Under the pieces are notes generated by a model. It had not been told where the DNA came from and ran no database searches. It saw only the letters and a list, made by a program, of their open reading frames with translations. Of a stretch of DNA of 64,000 nt, positions 54,572-63,057 are shown one piece after another; positions within the stretch are counted from its first letter, which is position 1, and each line of letters opens with the position of its first letter. The DNA is from Prevotella sp. tc2-28. GTDB lineage: Bacteria; Bacteroidota; Bacteroidia; Bacteroidales; Bacteroidaceae. Position numbers and translations under genes: made by a program. The stretch is taken from positions 62,001 to 126,000 of the forward strand of contig NZ_FNRE01000001.1 of assembly GCF_900107705.1 (NCBI RefSeq), given 5' to 3'.

Positions 54572-55086
54572 CCAAGCAGGAACTGCGCAAACACATCAGA
54601 ACGCTGAAAAACAAGTATCTCACCGGGGAACCAACGCCGTGTGAGGTACGTCTGACGGAACACCTGCCAGCATGCAAGGTCGTCATGTTGTATTGCGCAC
54701 TGCCTGACGAAGTTCCCACACAGGGGGTCATGGACGAACTGGTGGCACAAGGCAAGACGGTGGTGTTGCCTCGTGTCATCAACGACACGGAGATGGAACT
54801 GTGCCGATATGCTGGCAACAAGGATTTGCGACAAGGAGCTTATGGCATCATGGAGCCGACAGGTGAGGTATTCACCGACTATGACGCCATCGACGTAGCT
54901 ATCATACCGGGTATGGCTTTCGACGAAGCCGGTCACCGACTGGGACGCGGGAAAGGATACTACGACAGGTTCCTCGCTCGCGTACCTAATTTATATAAGA
55001 TAGGGTTGTGTTTCTCGTGGCAAGTGGTAGCGCATATCCCTTGCGACGAACATGACATCCGCATGGACCGCATCATCCGAATCTGA
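54568..55086 (+). CDS. 5-formyltetrahydrofolate cyclo-ligase
   Basis: 172 residues, family length. Motifs: MTKQELRKHIRTLKNKY at the start, YGIMEPTGE near 92, and the ATP/folate site LGRGKGYYDRFL near 130. It converts 5-formyl-THF to 5,10-methenyl-THF using ATP. The start overlaps the protease stop by 4 bases, and the 3' end overlaps the convergent DUF721 gene by 14 bases. Confidence 0.93.
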   Translation: MTKQELRKHIRTLKNKYLTGEPTPCEVRLTEHLPACKVVMLYCALPDEVPTQGVMDELVAQGKTVVLPRVINDTEMELCRYAGNKDLRQGAYGIMEPTGEVFTDYDAIDVAIIPGMAFDEAGHRLGRGKGYYDRFLARVPNLYKIGLCFSWQVVAHIPCDEHDIRMDRIIRI

Positions 55087-55363
55087 CATCGGTAATCACC
55101 TGTTCGCCTACCACATCGTTCAACTTCTGTGTGAACTCCTGACGGCGCATGGACAAGTCGGCACGCAAAGCAGGATTGGACAAACGGACATAAAGCGTCT
55201 GGTTATAGATATACGTATTCAGCGTATAGCGAGCTATCGCCTCACCAGCCACATCAGGCCATGCCTCAACCAACCGCTTCTGTTGAAGCGGCGTTTCTAG
55301 TCCCTGTTCACGCAACGTCCGCATGATGAGCTCCTTCACCGATTTTACGTCTCGTCTAAACAT
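55073..55363 (-). CDS. DUF721 protein, DciA-like
   Basis: 96 residues. Pattern VKELIMRTLREQGLETPLQ then WPDVAGEAIARYT, typical of DUF721. Some members (DciA) load the replicative helicase in bacteria without DnaC. Its start overlaps the recF stop by 8 bases, which is the standard recF-DUF721 order in Bacteroidota and agrees with a DNA replication role. Confidence 0.87.
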   Translation of the reverse strand: MFRRDVKSVKELIMRTLREQGLETPLQQKRLVEAWPDVAGEAIARYTLNTYIYNQTLYVRLSNPALRADLSMRRQEFTQKLNDVVGEQVITDVRFG

Positions 55364-56471
55364 CTATCTCTCCGTTTTCTACGTGGAATATCTTATAGTC
55401 AAGATGACTGTTGCTGAGTATTTGGTCAAGATGGTCACGATTGGTATCGGTGATGAATATCTGTCCGAAGTTGTCGCTTGATACCAAGTGCACAATCTGC
55501 TCGACACGGTCGGCATCCAACTTGTCGAAGATGTCGTCGAGTAGCAACAAGGGAGTTGTCTGGGAGGAGGTACGTTTCAAGAACTCGAACTGGGCGAGCT
55601 TCAACGCAATGACATAGGTCTTGTTCTGTCCTTGAGAACCCTCACGGCGCATGGGATGGCCCGACAAGGTAAATTCCAAGTCGTCGCGATGCACACCATG
55701 AAGGGAATAGCCCACGGCTCGGTCTTTCATACGGTCACGCTGGATGACGTCGAGCAAAGGACCGCGCTGACAGTGTGACACATAGTGCATGCCCACCTGT
55801 TCCTGTCCTCCCGATATCTTCTCGTAATACGACTGAAACATCGGAATCAGTTCATCAACGAAAGCTGTACGCTTGCGGAACAATTCCTCACCGGCCTCAG
55901 CCATCTGCTCTTCCCATAGCTGCATCAGCAACGGATCGGGTTCCTGATCTTCCATCTTCAACAACGTGTTGCGTTGCTGATGGGCATTATTATAGCGCGA
56001 AAGAGAATCAATATAAGATCGGTCATATTGTGAGATAACCACATCCATCAGTCGACGGCGCTCCTCGCTACCTCCTTCTATAAGCAGGGTATCTGAGGGC
56101 GAGACGACAACGAGTGGAATCAGTCCGATATGTTCCGAGAGTCGCTTATACTCCTTCTTGTTACGCTTGAAATGCTTCTTCGTGCCCCGTTTCATGCCTA
56201 CGGAAACAAGCAGGGTATCCTCATTTCCTGCACTCCTTTCATTCCTCTCATATTCCCCTTCCAACATAAAGAATTGTTCATCATGGCGAATAACCTGTGA
56301 ATCTACAGGATTGCTGGCAGAACGGCAAAACGACAAGTAGTAAACAGCATCCAACACGTTGGTCTTGCCCATTCCGTTGCGCCCGATAAGACAATTCACC
56401 TTCGGAGAGAACTCCAACGTAGCCTCGCCGATGTTCTTGTAGTTGAGTATAGAGAGCTTTCTTAATATCAT
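55356..56471 (-). CDS. recF: DNA replication and repair protein RecF
   Basis: 371 residues from the ATG at 56471; a longer frame lies over the promoter. SMC-type ATPase: MILRKLSILNYKNI, Walker A IGRNGMGKTN at 29-38, signature SQGQNKTYVIALKLAQ near 282, Walker B PLLLLDDIFDKLD near 309. RecF helps load RecA at gaps through RecOR. The -7 element ends 7 bases before the ATG, so the transcript has almost no leader. Confidence 0.95.
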   Translation of the reverse strand: MILRKLSILNYKNIGEATLEFSPKVNCLIGRNGMGKTNVLDAVYYLSFCRSASNPVDSQVIRHDEQFFMLEGEYERNERSAGNEDTLLVSVGMKRGTKKHFKRNKKEYKRLSEHIGLIPLVVVSPSDTLLIEGGSEERRRLMDVVISQYDRSYIDSLSRYNNAHQQRNTLLKMEDQEPDPLLMQLWEEQMAEAGEELFRKRTAFVDELIPMFQSYYEKISGGQEQVGMHYVSHCQRGPLLDVIQRDRMKDRAVGYSLHGVHRDDLEFTLSGHPMRREGSQGQNKTYVIALKLAQFEFLKRTSSQTTPLLLLDDIFDKLDADRVEQIVHLVSSDNFGQIFITDTNRDHLDQILSNSHLDYKIFHVENGEIDV

Positions 56472-56478
56472 TTGAGTG

Positions 56479-56486
56479 CAAAGGTA
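56479..56486 (-). promoter_or_regulatory. -7 element of recF
   Basis: TACCTTTG on the minus strand, 7 bases before the recF ATG. Confidence 0.55.
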
Positions 56487-56497
56487 CGAAAAAAATC

Positions 56498-56620
56498 CAT
56501 TTTTCTTTTTTTTTCTCTCACTTATTTCGTAACTTTGGCTCACCGAAGTTACTTTTCACTCGGAAAAATCAAGAAAATCACATTTTTCTTTTTTTTTCTC
56601 TCACTTATTTCGTAACTTTG
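56498..56620. repeat. 40-base perfect direct repeat that duplicates a promoter
   Basis: CATTTTTCTTTTTTTTTCTC and the next 20 bases (to TAACTTTG) are present at 56498-56537 and again at 56581-56620, 83 bases apart. Each copy ends with the -7 element TAACTTTG. Between them, GTAACTTTGG-CTCA-CCGAAGTTAC-TTTT (56529-56556) makes a hairpin with a T-run on the first copy. Confidence 0.85.
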
Positions 56621-56661
56621 CAGCCGATTTGTGTATGAAACAATAAAAAACAATAAAAATA

Positions 56662-57318
56662 ATGGCAAACAACAATCCTAACGCAGCTCCTGTTGAGGAG
56701 CAGCAGGTCAACAAGACCGAGGCTTTCTTCGAGAAATACAAGAAGGCCATCATTGGTGGCGTAGTAGCCATCGTAGCCATCGTCGTATGCGCTATCCTCG
56801 TAAACAACTATTATCTGGAGCCTCGTGCCAATGAGGCCAGCACCGAACTCGCCAAGAGCCAGGAGCTGTTCGACGCACAACAGTATGACAAGGCTCTCGC
56901 CGGTTTCCAGAAGGTAGCCAACGAATATGGCTCTACCGATGCAGGCAACCTGGCTCAGCTTTATATCGGCCTCTGTCAGGCTAACCTGGGCAAGTGGCAG
57001 GAGGCTGTCAACGCCTTAGAGAGTTTCGACGGACAGGACGACCAGATGATTAGTCCTGCCGCTGAGGGCGCCCTGGGCAATGCATATGCCAACCTGAAAC
57101 AACTCGACAAGGCCGTTGAGCACTTGAAGAAGGCTGCCAAGATGGCTGACAACAACTCGTTGTCTCCCACATTCCTCATCCAAGCCGGTGAGATTCTGGA
57201 GAGCCAAGGTAAGAAGGACGAGGCCCTGAAACTGTATCAGGAGGTGAAGGACAAGTACTTCCAGTCTATGCAGTATCAGACCATCGACAAGTACATTGAG
57301 CGTGCTTCAGCGAAATAA
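56662..57318 (+). CDS. membrane-anchored TPR protein
   Basis: 218 residues. Soluble N-terminus rich in Asn/Ala/Glu, one transmembrane helix at about 29-50 (AIIGGVVAIVAIVVCAILVN), then TPR-type repeats (about 60-218) such as AQQYDKALAGFQKVANEYG and LYIGLCQANLGKWQEAV. It resembles the YfgM/tetratricopeptide family tied to the Sec translocon or to envelope quality control. It is transcribed from the duplicated promoter and precedes ribH by 3 bases. Confidence 0.82.
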   Translation: MANNNPNAAPVEEQQVNKTEAFFEKYKKAIIGGVVAIVAIVVCAILVNNYYLEPRANEASTELAKSQELFDAQQYDKALAGFQKVANEYGSTDAGNLAQLYIGLCQANLGKWQEAVNALESFDGQDDQMISPAAEGALGNAYANLKQLDKAVEHLKKAAKMADNNSLSPTFLIQAGEILESQGKKDEALKLYQEVKDKYFQSMQYQTIDKYIERASAK

Positions 57319-57321
57319 GCA

Positions 57322-57792
57322 ATGGCCACCAAAAATCTTTCAGAATACAACACCGAGAAAGTACCCGATGCATCGAATATGATATTCGGCATCGTGGTAT
57401 CAGAGTGGAATCCTGAGATTACAGGAGCTATGCTGGAGGGATGTGTCAACACGTTGGAAAAGCATGGAGCACTCCCTGAGAATATACATGTCAAGACGGT
57501 ACCAGGTTCCTTTGAACTGATTTACGGTGCCCGTCAGATGACACTCAACGACGGCTACGACGCCGTTATCATTCTCGGCTGTGTCATCCGGGGTGAGACA
57601 CCTCATTTCGACTACATCTGTCAAGGTGTAACGGCTGGCATCGCCAGACTGAACGCAACCAACAACATTCCCGTCGTCTACGGATTGCTGACAACGGAGA
57701 ACATGCAACAAGCACTGGATCGCGCAGGAGGCCGACTGGGCAACAAAGGCGACGAATGTGCAGTGGTAGCCATCAAGATGGCTAAGTTCTAA
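57322..57792 (+). CDS. ribH: 6,7-dimethyl-8-ribityllumazine synthase
   Basis: 156 residues. Family motifs: [17 protein letters not shown] near 24, [13 protein letters not shown] near 65, [16 protein letters not shown] near 91, and [21 protein letters not shown] near 124 (two short pieces of it). It makes the riboflavin precursor from the pyrimidine intermediate and dihydroxybutanone phosphate. Encoded tightly between the TPR protein and pantothenate kinase (3-base gaps). No FMN riboswitch is seen upstream. Confidence 0.95.
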   Translation: MATKNLSEYNTEKVPDASNMIFGIVVSEWNPEITGAMLEGCVNTLEKHGALPENIHVKTVPGSFELIYGARQMTLNDGYDAVIILGCVIRGETPHFDYICQGVTAGIARLNATNNIPVVYGLLTTENMQQALDRAGGRLGNKGDECAVVAIKMAKF

Positions 57793-57795
57793 GTC

Positions 57796-58626
57796 ATGGG
57801 AATCATCATAGGTATCGACGTAGGCATTTCTACGACAAAGATAGTCGGATTAAGGGGGGGACATGTTGTTTCCCCCATTCGCATTACAGCTGCAGACCCC
57901 GTCACCTCCCTGTATGGAGCTTTCGGGAAATATCTCCACGACAACAACATCAAACTTAACGATGTCGAGCAGGTGATGGTCACAGGGGTTGGTTCCGCCT
58001 ATATTGACGAGCCAGTCTACGGACTACCTACCGCCAAGACGGACGAGTTTATCGCTGACGGACTTGGTGCCCGCTTTGAGAGCGGACTTTCAAAAGCCAT
58101 CGTCGTCTCAATGGGTACTGGAACCAGTTTCGTACAATGTGACGGTGAAGACATTCGCCATATCGGAGGTATTGGTATTGGCGGAGGAACGCTACAAGGA
58201 CTGAGCCGCGTCATGCTGAACACACGTGACTGGAATCAGATACAAAGCCTGGCGACACAAGGCAATATCCACAACATCAACTTGCTGATAGGCGACATCT
58301 CCACCCATCCACTCCCCGGACTGCCCATGGATGCTACGGCTTCCCTTTTCTCGAAAGCCCAATATGACGCACCCAAGGAAGACATTGCATTAGGCATCAT
58401 CGTGATGGTATTACAGACTATTGGTTCTGCTGCCATCCTATCAGCACTTAATACAGGTATCAAGGACTTCGTGCTCATCGGCAACCTGACTTTGCTACCC
58501 CAATGTAAGGAGATTTACCCGATGTTGGAAAATTTCTATAACGTCCGTTTCCACATCCCCAAGTATTCCGAGTTCTGCACCGCCATTGGTGCCGCTCTCT
58601 ATTACGTACAGTCCAAAAACAAATAA
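57796..58626 (+). CDS. coaW: type II pantothenate kinase
   Basis: 276 residues. ASKHA-fold kinase with phosphate-1 motif GIDVGISTTKIVGL near 6, VTGVGSAYIDE near 60, and SMGTGTSFVQ plus IGGIGIGGGTLQGLS near 113-140, as in the PanK-II/Fumble family. It carries out the first step of coenzyme A synthesis. Three bases after ribH. It converges with mgtC, whose stop is directly adjacent. Confidence 0.88.
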   Translation: MGIIIGIDVGISTTKIVGLRGGHVVSPIRITAADPVTSLYGAFGKYLHDNNIKLNDVEQVMVTGVGSAYIDEPVYGLPTAKTDEFIADGLGARFESGLSKAIVVSMGTGTSFVQCDGEDIRHIGGIGIGGGTLQGLSRVMLNTRDWNQIQSLATQGNIHNINLLIGDISTHPLPGLPMDATASLFSKAQYDAPKEDIALGIIVMVLQTIGSAAILSALNTGIKDFVLIGNLTLLPQCKEIYPMLENFYNVRFHIPKYSEFCTAIGAALYYVQSKNK

Positions 58627-59085
58627 TTACTGTTCGTTGTTGTTATCGCGGAAACGATCCATTTTGTGCAGGAAGTAATTGAAGGCTTCCAAACCTGCCA
58701 AGACCATCAACGTGCTGGCAATGGAGAGCACATACAGGCCACCTCCGCAAGCCAGACCGATAGCAGCCGTCACCCACACGCCTGCAGCTGTTGTCAGTCC
58801 ACGGACGGCATTCTCACTCTTATGGAAGATAATGGTACCTGCGCCTATGAAACCGATGCCGCTAACCACCTGAGCCGCTACGCGCGAAACGTCCCACCGT
58901 TGCAATTCATTGTTCATAGCTCCTTCAAAGCCGTAGGCTGACACAATCATAAACAAAGCAGAGCCCAGAGCCACCAGAAAATGGGTGCGGAAACCTGCCT
59001 CTTTGGCACGATACTCACGCTCCAGTCCTATCAGTCCTCCCAACAATGCTGCACAAAATATTCGTAGTATAAATTCGTATTCCAT
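58627..59085 (-). CDS. MgtC/SapB family membrane protein
   Basis: 152 residues from the ATG at 59085. Four or five hydrophobic helices; family signature LRIFCAALLGGLIGLEREYR at the start and GIGFIGAGTIIF near 77, GLTTAAGVWVTAAIGLACG near 97. MgtC-type proteins are linked to Mg2+ limitation and virulence in some bacteria; this short form lacks the C-terminal ACT-like domain. Function here is uncertain. Confidence 0.9.
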   Translation of the reverse strand: MEYEFILRIFCAALLGGLIGLEREYRAKEAGFRTHFLVALGSALFMIVSAYGFEGAMNNELQRWDVSRVAAQVVSGIGFIGAGTIIFHKSENAVRGLTTAAGVWVTAAIGLACGGGLYVLSIASTLMVLAGLEAFNYFLHKMDRFRDNNNEQ

Positions 59086-59108
59086 AGTTAAATGATGTTT
59101 ATTGCATG

Positions 59109-59136
59109 CAAAGATAATGTTTTTTTTGTATCTTTG
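59109..59136. promoter_or_regulatory. overlapping divergent promoters of mgtC and tatA
   Basis: TATCTTTG on the minus strand (59109-59116, for mgtC) and TATCTTTG on the plus strand (59129-59136, for tatA) lie 12 bases apart, pointing away from each other. Each -33 region would overlap the other promoter, so the two cannot be bound by polymerase at the same time. Confidence 0.55.
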
Positions 59137-59167
59137 CAAAGATTATTACTATAAATACGGAAAAAAG

Positions 59168-59335
59168 ATGTTTGGACTAGGATTAAATGAAATCATCATC
59201 ATCGCGCTGATTGTGCTGTTGCTGTTCGGTGGAAAGAAAATTCCCGAACTGATGAATGGACTGGGCAAAGGTGTCAAGAGTTTCAAGGACGGGATGAAGG
59301 ACATCACCCCCGACGACGAGAAGAAGAATGACTGA
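59168..59335 (+). CDS. tatA: twin-arginine translocase TatA/E
   Basis: 55 residues from the ATG at 59168. One transmembrane helix ([20 protein letters not shown]), the FGGKKIPEL hinge, then an amphipathic helix and a short acidic tail. It makes the Tat pore together with TatC. Shorter than E. coli TatA (89), which is normal for Bacteroidota. It overlaps tatC by 8 bases. Confidence 0.95.
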   Translation: MFGLGLNEIIIIALIVLLLFGGKKIPELMNGLGKGVKSFKDGMKDITPDDEKKND

Positions 59336-60074
59336 GCCACAGACTTTCTGGGATCATTTGGACGTGCTACGTGCGTCACTGATTCGTATGGCTATTGTGG
59401 TGACTGGCTTTACGGTTGTTGCTTTCCTGATGAAAGACACCCTGTTCAGCATTGTGTTGGCTCCCCGATCCAGTCATTTCGTCACTTATCAACTTCTAGG
59501 CGCAGAAGTCTTTACCCTACACTTAATGAACACCGGACTGACGGAACAGTTTATGATACATGTGCGGACAGCACTCTATGCCGGCGTACTTCTGGCATCA
59601 CCCTATATCCTTTATGAATTGTTCCGATTCGTCTCACCAGGACTCTATGCCAACGAGCGGCGATATACCGTGTGGATTGTAGGAGCAGCTTATCTGATGT
59701 TCATCATCGGAACATTCGTCAACTACTTCGTTGTATTCCCTATGACGGTTCACTTTCTGGGAACCTATCAGGTGTCACCCGACGTAGCTAACATGCTGAC
59801 ACTACAATCGTATATCGATACTTTGCTGGGAATGAGCCTCATCATGGGTGTCGTCTTCGAGTTACCTGTAGTCTGTGCCGTAATGGGGCGCATGGGGCTG
59901 ATTACCAATCGGATGATGACAGCATACAGAAGACACGCCATCGTAGCCATCCTCGTCGTTGCCGCCATCATCACTCCCACCACAGACATCTTCACCCTGA
60001 TGGTCGTGTCATTGCCTATCTATTTGCTCTATGAGCTCAGCATACAAATCGTAAGAATCACAAAAAAGAACTAA
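59328..60074 (+). CDS. tatC: twin-arginine translocase TatC
   Basis: 248 residues, six transmembrane helices. Family motifs [14 protein letters not shown] at the start, [16 protein letters not shown] near 88 and [16 protein letters not shown] near 178. It binds the twin-arginine signal. Transcribed with tatA and followed after 11 bases by an Fe-S protein and a Tat-dependent oxidoreductase, both with RR motifs. Confidence 0.96.
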   Translation: MTEPQTFWDHLDVLRASLIRMAIVVTGFTVVAFLMKDTLFSIVLAPRSSHFVTYQLLGAEVFTLHLMNTGLTEQFMIHVRTALYAGVLLASPYILYELFRFVSPGLYANERRYTVWIVGAAYLMFIIGTFVNYFVVFPMTVHFLGTYQVSPDVANMLTLQSYIDTLLGMSLIMGVVFELPVVCAVMGRMGLITNRMMTAYRRHAIVAILVVAAIITPTTDIFTLMVVSLPIYLLYELSIQIVRITKKN

Positions 60075-60085
60075 ACAAATATCAT

Positions 60086-61564
60086 ATGCTCAGAAAAATC
60101 AGGATTTCACTGGCAGCTTTAATGATCATCTGTATCACATGGCTGTTTGTTGATTTCACGGGTACTGCTCACGGAATAGTACCCATCACATGGTTGCCAA
60201 AGATACAACTGCTGGAGGCCATCTTCGCCCTCAACGTAGCGGTTGTGTTGATCCTCTTGGTCATCACACTCATCTTCGGACGTATCTATTGCTCTGTTGT
60301 CTGTCCGTTAGGTATTTTACAGGACATCTTCGGATGGTTTGGAAAACGCGCCAAGAAGAACCGATACACCTATTCGGCAGCAAAGCGGGGGTTGCGTATA
60401 GTATGTCTGCTCCTACTGGTGGTTTCCGGTCTGCTGGGAGTGGGTACGCTTTTCCAACTTCTAGCCCCCTACTCGACCTTTGGGATCATAGCCACTAACC
60501 TGCTGCAACCCATCTGGCAGGCTGGCAACAATGTGCTAGCGGCTATTGCCGAACACTACGACAGCTACGCCTTCTACCATTCCAACATCTGGATGCGAAG
60601 CTTGCCATCACTCATCATCAGTATCGTGGCAATCGTGGCGCTTGCCGTCTTAGCCTGGCGCAACGGACGCACTTTTTGCAACACCATCTGTCCAGTAGGC
60701 ACCTTCCTGTCCTTCTTCGCGAAGTTCTCTTGGATGAAAGTACACTTCGACGTGGAGAAGTGTAAGAATTGCTCACTATGCACCAAGAACTGCAAAGCTT
60801 CGTGTATCGATTTCAAGACACACCATGTTGACTACACCCGCTGCGTAACTTGTGGTGACTGCATCGAGAGTTGCAAGTTCGGAGCCCTGAAATATTCGCC
60901 GGTCCGTCATCACCAGAACACCCAGAATGATCCAGACAACTCCCGTCGTTCGTTCTTACTATCATCCGCCCTCCTTGCTACCGCCACAATGGCACAGCAA
61001 AAAGACAAGATTATGGATGGTGGATTGGCAGATATCAAAGACAAAGTGGCCCCCGACAGACAAACACCTCTGACACCTCCTGGCTCACACTCTCAACAGA
61101 ATTTCGAGCAACGTTGTACGGGGTGTCAGCTATGCATTTCAGAATGTCCTAACGAGGTTCTCAGACCTAGCAGCGACCTGATGCATCTCATGATGCCCAC
61201 CATGTCGTATGAACGCGGCTATTGCCGTCCTGAGTGTACGCGATGCTCTGAGGTATGTCCTACCGGTGCCATTCTCCCTATCAAACGAGAGGACAAGTCA
61301 TCGACACAAATCGGACATGCTGTATGGATTAAGAAAAACTGTGTTCCACTGACCGACGGTGTAGAGTGTGGCAACTGTGCACGCCACTGTCCTGTAGGAG
61401 CTATCGAGATGGTACCGAGCGATCCTGACGACGAGGAGTCACCCTCTGTACCTGCTGTCAACGAAGCTCGCTGCATCGGTTGTGGCGCCTGTGAGAACCT
61501 ATGTCCTGCCCGTCCTTTCTCAGCTATCTATGTTGAGGGACATGAAGTACATAAAGAAGTATAA
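60086..61564 (+). CDS. NapH-like membrane ferredoxin fused to a NapG-like domain with an internal Tat motif
   Basis: 492 residues. N-terminal part (1-270) is NapH/MauN-like: four transmembrane helices (about 8-24, 42-64, 104-124, 172-191), the motif CSVVCPLG near 69, NTICPVG near 199, and two [4Fe-4S] sites (C226..C236 and C253..C263). Then NSRRSFLLSSALLATATMA at 285-303 is a twin-arginine signal followed by a fifth hydrophobic stretch. The C-terminal part (340-492) has further [4Fe-4S] clusters (C344TGCQLC, C384..C391, C428..C435, C463IGCGAC). NapH passes quinol electrons to the exported NapG; here both seem joined. It lies between tatC and a Tat-lipoprotein oxidoreductase, its likely partner. 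Confidence 0.85.
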   Translation: MLRKIRISLAALMIICITWLFVDFTGTAHGIVPITWLPKIQLLEAIFALNVAVVLILLVITLIFGRIYCSVVCPLGILQDIFGWFGKRAKKNRYTYSAAKRGLRIVCLLLLVVSGLLGVGTLFQLLAPYSTFGIIATNLLQPIWQAGNNVLAAIAEHYDSYAFYHSNIWMRSLPSLIISIVAIVALAVLAWRNGRTFCNTICPVGTFLSFFAKFSWMKVHFDVEKCKNCSLCTKNCKASCIDFKTHHVDYTRCVTCGDCIESCKFGALKYSPVRHHQNTQNDPDNSRRSFLLSSALLATATMAQQKDKIMDGGLADIKDKVAPDRQTPLTPPGSHSQQNFEQRCTGCQLCISECPNEVLRPSSDLMHLMMPTMSYERGYCRPECTRCSEVCPTGAILPIKREDKSSTQIGHAVWIKKNCVPLTDGVECGNCARHCPVGAIEMVPSDPDDEESPSVPAVNEARCIGCGACENLCPARPFSAIYVEGHEVHKEV

Positions 61565-61568
61565 GATT

Positions 61569-62969
61569 ATGGATAGACGAAAATTCTTAAAGATATTTGG
61601 TTGTGGTACTGTAGCCACTGCTTCCGTATTAACGGGATGCAAGTCGAAGACAGAAAACAGTGCTGTTGAAGAGTACAAGCAACAGGTGGAGCCTCCTGTG
61701 GGCAAGATGACCTACCGAACGAACCCAATCTCAGGCGACAAGGTTTCTCTCCTGGGCTATGGCATGATGCGACTGCCATCGAAGACGGAAAACAAAGACG
61801 ACTACGATCAGGACATGATTAACCGTCAGGTAGACTATGCCATCGAGCATGGCGTCAATTACTTTGACACATCACCCGTCTACTGCCAAGGTAAGTCGGA
61901 GGGGTGTACTGGCATTGCCCTCAGTCGTCATAAGCGTTCGGAATATTTCGTAGCCACCAAGCTATCCAATTTCCACCCCTCTACCCAAAGCCGCGAAGCC
62001 AGTATCCAAATGTACAGGAACTCGATGAAGGAATTGCAAGTTGACTACATCGACTACTATCTGCTGCATTCTGTCGGAGGTGGTACCGAAGAGTTCAATC
62101 GGCGCTATATTGACAACGGCATACTTGACTTTCTGATGAAAGAGCGAGAAGCCGGGCGCATTCGTAACCTCGGATTCTCTTTCCACGGATACAAAAGCGT
62201 ATTCGACGAGATTCTTGCTATGAACGACAAATACCACTGGGATTTCGTGCAGATAGAGCTGAACTACCTTGATTGGGACTTTGCCAATGAGATAAACAGC
62301 CGCAACGTTGATGCAAGCTACCTCTATAACGAGTTACAAAAATACCATATCCCAGCAGTCATCATGGAACCATTGTTGGGGGGAAGGCTTGCCAACCTTC
62401 CTCAGTATTTGGCTACTGAACTCAAAACACGGAATCCGGAACGAAGTGTCGCTTCATGGGCCTTCCGCTATGCCGGTACGCCCCAAGGCGTACTCACCGT
62501 ACTCAGTGGAATGACCTATATGGAGCATCTTAAAGACAACCTGCTCTCCTATTGTCCACTACAACCACTTACCAAGGCTGAACAGCAATACTTGGAACAC
62601 GACGTGGCAGAACGGATTGTCGGTTTGGAAAACATACCATGCAATGACTGCAAATATTGCATGCCCTGTCCCTATGGCGTCGATATTCCAGCCATTTTCA
62701 TCCATTATAACAAATGTAAGAATGAAGGACTGTTACCACATGACCGTGGTGACAAGGAATACCAAGAGCAGCGTCGTGCCTACCTCATCGGGCAAGACCG
62801 GAAGGTACCTAAGTTACGACAAGCTGACCATTGTATCGGATGTGGACAGTGTGAACCTCATTGTCCGCAAAACATTCATATTCCCAGAGAACTACGGAAG
62901 ATCAGCGATTTCGTAGAAGCCCTCCGACAAGACACACTTACACGTCCACAGGAAACAGAAGCAAAATGA
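61569..62969 (+). CDS. Tat-exported aldo/keto reductase-like lipoprotein with ferredoxin tail
   Basis: 466 residues from the ATG at 61569. Tat signal MDRRKFLKIFGCGTV followed by lipobox LTGC with C24, so probably a Tat-dependent lipoprotein. The aldo/keto reductase-like barrel (about 50-345) has DTSPVYCQGKSEG near 101, and its C-terminus has two [4Fe-4S] motifs: CNDCKYCMPCPYGVD near 356 and CIGCGQCEPHCP near 420. Bacteroidota have several such proteins; the substrate is unknown. It directly follows the Fe-S membrane protein (4-base gap), which could hand it electrons from quinol. Confidence 0.88.
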   Translation: MDRRKFLKIFGCGTVATASVLTGCKSKTENSAVEEYKQQVEPPVGKMTYRTNPISGDKVSLLGYGMMRLPSKTENKDDYDQDMINRQVDYAIEHGVNYFDTSPVYCQGKSEGCTGIALSRHKRSEYFVATKLSNFHPSTQSREASIQMYRNSMKELQVDYIDYYLLHSVGGGTEEFNRRYIDNGILDFLMKEREAGRIRNLGFSFHGYKSVFDEILAMNDKYHWDFVQIELNYLDWDFANEINSRNVDASYLYNELQKYHIPAVIMEPLLGGRLANLPQYLATELKTRNPERSVASWAFRYAGTPQGVLTVLSGMTYMEHLKDNLLSYCPLQPLTKAEQQYLEHDVAERIVGLENIPCNDCKYCMPCPYGVDIPAIFIHYNKCKNEGLLPHDRGDKEYQEQRRAYLIGQDRKVPKLRQADHCIGCGQCEPHCPQNIHIPRELRKISDFVEALRQDTLTRPQETEAK

Positions 62970-62978
62970 CAGAAAAGG

Positions 62979-63015
62979 AAATGAGATTGTTAAAATTTGG
63001 CAGTCTCATTTTTTA
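62979..63015 (+). terminator. terminator of the Tat operon
   Basis: AATGAGATTG and CAGTCTCATT pair with one mismatch around an 11-base AT-rich loop, followed by TTTT. It ends the tatA-tatC-FeS-reductase unit. Confidence 0.75.
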
Positions 63016-63019
63016 TTCG

Positions 63020-63027
63020 TAACTTTG
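63020..63027 (+). promoter_or_regulatory. -7 element of pepT
   Basis: TAACTTTG on the plus strand, 30 bases before the pepT ATG, directly behind the terminator. Confidence 0.5.
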
Positions 63028-63057
63028 CAAGATAAATAGAAAACCAAAGTGAATAAC

